The notes below the pieces were generated by a model. That model saw only the letters and a list, made by a program, of their open reading frames with translations. It did not search any database and was not told where the DNA came from. The translations under genes were made by a program, and so were the position numbers. 64,000 bases of DNA. Source: Endomychus coccineus. Taxonomy: Eukaryota; Arthropoda; Insecta; Coleoptera; Endomychidae. Where the stretch lies: the NCBI GenBank assembly GCA_958510875.1, contig OY294068.1, positions 179,459,411 to 179,523,410 on the forward strand, written 5' to 3'. Numbering within the stretch: position 1 is the stretch's first letter; the number at the start of each line of letters is the position of its first letter. Positions 58,930-64,000 of the stretch are shown piece by piece.

Positions 58930-59150
58930 AAGTTAATCTCACTATATTATTATATTTTTGCTGTAAGGTGAACTGTCACAATCAATAACACAATCCACCT
59001 TATTTCAAAGATGTCACATATAGATCACTTCAATCTATGTGACGCGAGACTTGGATGTAAATGTGACTTCATTCAAATCATAAAATATCTATTTTGGATA
59101 CTCCTGCGGGTTGAATATAAGCTTAAAACCAGAAAAAGACTGATGTCATG
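58930..59150. repeat. Dispersed MITE-like family, copy (partial)
   Basis: Contains GATACTCCTGCGGGTTGAAT and neighbouring CTGTCACAAT words seen in the copies at 27050-27350 and 55389-55530. Confidence 0.35.
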
Positions 59151-60539
59151 ATAGTTTGATAGAATATAGTTGTTCCATTTGGAAAACTGAAGATGTACGT
59201 CCAAATACCACTTAAGAGAGAGCTACCGCAACTTAAAACAATACAGTTCCAAATTCGATTTGCAAAATTTTAAATCGTAGGACCAATGACATCGACGCAA
59301 TCATCTGCACAGTGGGTAACGTAACCAAGCACATCCAAATGGATCCGAAAAAAAATATTCAGACCAATTATGCACAGTAATCGAACAAACGAATCGTGGA
59401 ACGGAGTTTCAAGAAGGCACATACGACTATGAACCTCTCTCATGTACTTTTTATAAGGAATTGAGGAATGCAACAGAACCGAAGAAACACAAACCAATCA
59501 ATAAAATTATGACCGTTGTCGCCCTAGGTGAAGTGAACGACGAATTTGGCGATGTGGAACTTGTAACGATCAACATCACGTGTAATTATCTTTTATTGCT
59601 GCCGACTTCTTTGTTGAACTGAATTTGGAATCATGGCATCGTTATATGGACAGATCCATATAAAAAGGATCCAATTGTAACAGGTGTGATAGCTATAAAC
59701 GTAAATAAATTTCGACTAATTTCAAACTAATTTCAAATACAATGCCCCAAAGAAATTCTCGATCGATTTTAAACGATTATTATTTTAGCCCGACCAATCA
59801 ATCCTACCATGTTATTATAGTGTATAAAACTGCTTGGAACCATTAATGGAAGTAGAAAATGAACCGAGCTTGGGACATTGAATTAATTTTCAACAATAAG
59901 ATTATAAATTACATAGCATACCGTCAAAAATAAATTTTACAAGAATAGAAAACGGATCTTAATAATTGGTATCACATTCCGTAATGTTCCTTTTTTTTCA
60001 ATTATCTGAAGGAACTATCGATGAATTTCAGACAACTGTTTTGAGAAATGCTGCTCACTCATTGGCTTTCAATTCTCCGTATACCTTTCCAATTTTACTT
60101 TTGATTTACAATCGTTCAGAACGGTTATATCTAAAACATGATTATTCACTCGAATATATATCGTACATCATACATCATTTTCAGCAGAATAATTGTCTCA
60201 TCTAATTCCTTCAAGCTATCCATGTTTGCAGGAGTATAATTCAGGTCCCCAGCCTTCTTCCGAATCTTTCCTGAATTCTGTATGATTTGAGATTGATACC
60301 CAGTAGCCAAATGATGCCAATTAATAATTAACTGAATTTAGTACAGAGTTCAAACAAAAAGATAGGGATATGCGTTGCAAGCTGCAATAACATGCAATGA
60401 TTGTCAATGGTGTTCAACACCTGAAAATTAGTAGTTTGTCAATTACAGAACATAACTAAAATTGACGATGATTCCTAAAAAAACAGTACACGTCTCTAGG
60501 CCCTTTACATACATTTGTGGGATATTAAATATCTTCAAT
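59151..60539. other. Intron DNA, no gene seen
   Basis: The 79-codon frame at 59966-60205 and the 75-codon frame at 59270-59497 (-) are unrecognised. Confidence 0.4.
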
Positions 60540-60544
60540 TATTC

Positions 60545-60960
60545 TGATTGCACCCAGAGATGTATTACTTCACAAGATTGTTGGGTATTGGACATACAAA
60601 TAAACAATGTTCTACATCATTGCTTACGTTTCGCTTCTGCAGAGCTCAGGCGTGATTAACCGTACATAGACTTGGTCCATTTTGATGTGCACTGTGGTAA
60701 TGGTAGTCGCCAGAGGACCAGCCTTGAAAAATATTTATTCATACCGATACGTAACTAAACATTTCAACAATGCATTACTACAGTGCACGTCAAAATGGAC
60801 CAAGTACTATCTACGGTTAATCACACCTGAGCTCTGAAGAAGCGAACAATAAAGTCGCGAAACGTAAACAAAGATGTAAACATTGTTTTTTTTATGTCCA
60901 ATGCACAACAATCTTGTGAGGTATGGAAATTAAATATATTCATTAGCCAAACTTATTAAG
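60545..60960. repeat. Inverted repeat pair carrying hammerhead-like cores
   Basis: The left arm (about 60545-60705) is the reverse complement of the right arm (about 60775-60960) with several indels. Shared words: TGGTCCATTTTGA, GTGATTAACCGTA, GAGCTC, ACGTTTCG, AACAATGTT and ACAAGATTGTTG. The centre is about 70 nt. The right arm has the hammerhead-like core. The next PLE sequence starts about 240 bases on. Confidence 0.7.
60834..60876 (+). ncRNA. Hammerhead-like core in palindrome arm
   Basis: CTGAAGA (60834-60840), one unpaired A, stem II GCGA/TCGC (60842-60845 with 60855-60858) with a 9-nt loop, then GAAAC. A GTA lies 12 nt downstream. No stem I is seen, so function is doubtful. The left arm has lost the stem II stretch. 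Confidence 0.4.
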
Positions 60961-61189
60961 ATATATTCTTCCCAAGCCATCAACATAAATACGTCTAGGT
61001 GATCTTTGGACAAGCGATTCCGTAATCGGTTCAGAATAAATTTTAGAAAAGGATCACCCACATTCTACTCTCGACAATGACAAAGTTAGTAAGTATTTGT
61101 ACGTCATTTCAAGATCTGGTCAAGCCCCAGGAAGATATGGCCTGTTTCTAAAATATGATTTGCATTTTGCAATTTGAATAATGTCCAAA

Positions 61190-61570
61190 TTTTACATAGT
61201 CAAGATAAAACTTCAAAACTAAATATATTAGAGTCAATGGAAATTTTCAAAGGAATGAAGATGTATGATAATAAGATCCTAAACGATCAACTAGATTTAT
61301 ATTACAGTAATCTCTTCAATGTGTTAATAACCTGATTTTAGTATTTAAAGTCTGTTAGTAAATATACCCGCACCTCTAATGTCCTCACGGAATTACCTAT
61401 TCACCTTACCCCTCTCTGGTTTTTCCTAGAACTATTTCCTATAGCCATAAAATTTGTTTGAAATCCTTCTTTAACCTATATATAGTAGATTTAATATTTG
61501 TTAAATTCATTTTTCGTCTGAAGATGACACGTTTAGTGTTGAAACTATAGTAACGACTATATTAAGTATC
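61190..61570 (+). mobile_element. Penelope-like element 3' end (family 4)
   Basis: The frame ending at the TGA at 61333-61335 reads HSQDKTSKLNILESMEIFKG, MKMYDNKILNDQLDLYYSNL, FNVLIT: the typical last residues of a PLE GIY-YIG endonuclease (KLN-LE-MEI......LN-Q). About 180 bases later comes a hammerhead fold (61514-61556). Weaker upstream sequence (61080-61190) may be more of the same domain, frameshifted. No RT present. Confidence 0.65.
61514..61556 (+). ncRNA. Hammerhead ribozyme (short stem III), PLE family 4
   Basis: Core CTGAAGA (61518-61524), one unpaired T, stem II GACAC/GTGTT (five pairs including a G-T wobble) with loop GTTTA, GAAA (61541-61544). Stem III is A61544-T61551 and C61545-G61550 with loop TATA. 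Cleavage triplet GTA ends at 61552. Stem I is TCGT (61514-61517) with ACGA (61553-61556). Same geometry as 1653-1696. Confidence 0.7.
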
Positions 61571-61815
61571 AGTGATAGTAAAACAAAGTGGTTTTATTTA
61601 TTATTTCGTTAAAGTACATTTTTTACAAGTTTCACTAGTTCGATATTTCCATCTATGAAATCTTCTGGCAAGAACATTGTTTTCAAAATCTTTCAACTAT
61701 ATTTCGACTTCATTTTTCTACCTCTGTATGACACTGCTTCATTTCTGAACATGCATTTAAAACTGCTTTTGTTATTCAGGACGGGGAAAATTTGAGGAAT
61801 GAAATATAATAAACT

Positions 61816-62098
61816 TCAAAGAGTTTCTATATATAGAGTAGACTACTAAGCCTTTCACTGGTAAGTTGATGGACATTCTGTCCTTCTCGCACATGTACTG
61901 CGCTCTCACTTGGGCGTAAATATTGTGATTCATGTAATCGAATCGAATACGATGAATGGTGTTCAGTCGGTGTAGAAGGGGAGACCGTGCGAGTGAGAGC
62001 GCACTACTTGTGCGAGAAGGACAGAATGTTCATCAACTTACCGGCGCTTTCCTATGCTCAACACACTACTTGTCTACTCTATATATAGAACTCTTTGA
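61816..62098. mobile_element. Foldback MITE, 283 bp
   Basis: The inverted arms of about 100 bp share TCAAAGAGTTTCTATATATA / TCAAAGAGTTCTATATATAG ends, GTAAGTTGAT, GACATTCTGTCCTTCTCGCA (one mismatch) and GCGCTCTCAC. No coding frame and no clear target duplication. Confidence 0.85.
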
Positions 62099-62420
62099 TA
62101 AGCTTCGACATGACCTGAAAATATATTTTCCTTAGTATAAACTACCTTGTCCATTGTTACATTAACCTCTACTTATACCTATTCTTATACCATTTTTTAT
62201 CATACACCTTTCACGGTGAATATATACCGGATCCTCACTGCTGCTATGTAGGTATAAGAGGAAAGCAGTTGCGCCACCAAACAGCTCGTCTTATACCTTG
62301 CTCGAGGAAACGGTATGCTAGAAGCTATCGATAAGCTCTAAAAGTATTCGTCCAGGAGATCGGCTTAGTTGGTGGTTGGGTTTGCAAATTTGTAAATATT
62401 GTTAGTTGATCTTATTTGAT
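62099..62420. other. Intron DNA, no gene seen
   Basis: Nothing recognised. Confidence 0.4.
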
Positions 62421-62422
62421 AT

Positions 62423-62645
62423 TTGGCTCTTATTTTGGCATTCCGCCTTAAATTTGAACCGGCCTACCAGGCGATCGGTGATAGTACATCCCGACGCTGC
62501 ATATACAATACCATTATCCAACCCCATTTCGATTTCTGCTTATTCCACTTACTGAATGAGGACTATACTTCACATTTACAAAAAATACAAAATAGTGGAA
62601 TGCGCATAACTTTCTCCCACAAGATTTTTTTCTATTTATGAGACC
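62423..62645 (+). pseudogene. LINE RT C-terminal fragment
   Basis: The 72-codon frame reads RRCIYNTIIQPHFDFCLFHL, LNEDYTSHLQKIQNSGMRIT, matching the IYN-III-PH--YC ... LQK-QNRAMRII region after the RT palm of jockey-like elements. Short and isolated. Confidence 0.7.
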
Positions 62646-62948
62646 AAGTATCAAATAATATACACAACAGATTCGTTGATGAGAAAGTTAGTACGTTCAA
62701 GGGATAAATAACAGGAAAAAATAAACAATTTAAAATCAGTGAGTATGTCTTAGAATTGTTTCCAAATTGGATGTTGATATATTGTAAATAACAAGGTTAG
62801 AAGAAGAATTACAAAAGGAGTACACACTACACAGGGTGTTTGTAAATGCCTGGATAGCATATTCTGTCCGATGATATTCACACCTATAAATACAATACCT
62901 ATGTCAAACAGTATTATTTACTTCAGTGATGATACTGATTAAATTAAG

Positions 62949-63450
62949 AAAGCTGTGATCAATTGATCTCGTAACATCCCTCACTTAACTCGTTAACAAA
63001 ATAATTTTCAAACACTCCTGAGGGTACAATGTTTCCAAAAAAATACAACGACATACATTTCCATATTTTTACATCCCTCATTATACGTAGTATATTGTGT
63101 GAGGGAAGTATTGTATGCAGCCCAAAAAAAATGTGAAGTTACAGTATATTTTATGCGATTACACTGTGGTACATTTTGATAGTTCACGTGACAGCAGATG
63201 TCAGAATAAAATAGGGTTATTTTATAGTGTGAATACGACATTCAACCTAGCAGCAGGTGTTAGTATATAGCACAGAGTAGTAAAATTATGTAAATTATTA
63301 GAATAAAATTTCGTCTTACATTAGCGGTCTATAACTCATTTCAAATATATTTTATGGCCATACAATCATACATTTGACCCGCAGCAGGGTTCGAACCTAA
63401 TTTGCTGGAAAAGGTGAGGGAAGTCACATAATCAATTGATCAGAGCTTTT
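62949..63450. mobile_element. MITE-like element, about 502 bp (best copy of a dispersed family)
   Basis: Imperfect inverted ends: AAGCTGTGATCAATTGAT with CCCTCAC (62950-62984), and the complement of 63412-63449, AAGCTCTGATCAATTGAT with TCCCTCAC. Internal sequence matches 27050-27350 (complement) and 49205-49530. No coding frame. Confidence 0.65.
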
Positions 63451-64000
63451 TTGTATATTCTAGTGGATATTGTTAGTTCCAAGATAAACACGTCAACTGT
63501 ATACCCCTTAATAGGTACTTTTAAATTACAACTCTTCAAATTACTTTCGCAGCGAAGACTTTGTCTCTTAGTTTACAGCAAAGACTCAGTTTTGAATGTT
63601 TGGCAGGCTTGCGTCCTGTCGAAATGTTCTTTTCGCAGGAACTTATATGATATTATATTGCCATTCTCTTTAACATTGTTAATAATTGGAACGTTTGTTT
63701 TCATATATTCATATCTGAAAAGCCTCAGTTGTCCACATTCAGCTTAAAATATCGCTTATAGAAATACTGCACTATCTGCAGAAATCTCGCGGTGTTGGTG
63801 TTGGCAATGTAGATACAATTTTTTTAGTGTGAAAGCGGTTCTGATCAGGGCCAGGAACAACCAGACATAATTTTATAGGGCGAGTATAGTACGTTAGCTA
63901 TTCAATAAAGCGGCTTTAATATTGTATATAATAAGTCAGGTTTCAGATACGGCATAGGTGGTTAAAGACATGTCTACATAGAGAGACTAAGAGCTTTACG
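63451..64000. other. Intron DNA, no gene seen
   Basis: A 103-codon plus-strand frame at 63436-63747 (hydrophobic C-terminal stretch FSLTLLIIGTFVFIYSYL) has no recognised family and no upstream exon logic; I do not call it a gene. Confidence 0.35.

Noticed and set aside
63388..63398. B-box-like GGTTCGAACCC on the minus strand, suggesting a tRNA or tRNA-derived SINE
   Set aside because: No A-box at a suitable distance and no cloverleaf can be drawn; the word lies within a MITE-like element.
63436..63747. 103-codon frame with a hydrophobic end as a membrane protein
   Set aside because: AT-rich sequence readily encodes Phe/Leu/Ile stretches; it overlaps a MITE end and has no other support.
29779..64000. 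Next dac exon (coiled-coil region rich in Glu, Arg and Lys)
   Set aside because: I looked for frames like RERE-R--LE-QL and KRLKKE after good acceptors and found none; it probably lies beyond the window, though a short exon could have been missed.

Overview
The window looks like an AT-rich insect nuclear genome, possibly a beetle (the order is an inference from style and is not proven). It has no operons, very long introns, and a dense load of old transposable elements. The one cellular gene I can recognise is dachshund (dac), on the + strand. Three consecutive internal exons are visible at 13846-13922, 21152-21355 and 29557-29778. All have AG/GT borders, and the junctions after exons A and B (and the donor of exon C) are phase 1. 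The last exon carries the start of the conserved C-terminal Dachshund box (SSTETLLRNIQGLLKV). The N-terminal DNA-binding Dachshund box and the rest of the C-terminal coiled coil are not in the window, so 1-13845 and 29779-64000 read as large introns. The intron after the third exon is at least 34 kb.

Layout: 1-13.8 kb is upstream intron with a Penelope-like element (PLE) fragment, a Tc1/mariner-superfamily remnant, a foldback MITE, two mariner copies, a Tc1-like fragment and a FLYWCH/MULE pseudogene. 13.9-21.1 kb is an intron with a second PLE, a DUF7869-type DNA transposon with perfect 29-bp inverted ends, a complete but dead mariner and a LINE tail. 21.4-29.5 kb is an intron with nested palindromic elements and a scrambled LINE. 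29.8-64 kb holds PLE families, a transposon with subterminal tandem repeats, a MULE inserted in a LINE, LINE RNase H and endonuclease pieces, more mariner copies and several MITEs.

The most interesting non-gene signal is a set of hammerhead-ribozyme-like folds in or beside the 3' regions of several PLE families. The best is at 1653-1696, where the core and stems I, II and III can all be written down by eye. Similar cores occur at 16216-16262, 33499-33542, 60834-60876 and 61514-61556, and decayed ones lie at 30.5, 31.1, 32.7, 37.6 and 51.4 kb. Other strong structural findings are a 931-bp element with a 5-bp target duplication whose empty site can be read from the opposite arm of the palindrome it landed in, a MULE-type element with an 8-bp target duplication inside a LINE, and a possible short dac isoform made by reading past the third exon's donor to a poly(A) signal.

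No tRNA, rRNA, CRISPR array or bacterial-type feature was found. None of the transposon coding regions is intact. Everything outside the dac exons looks like intronic or repeat sequence.
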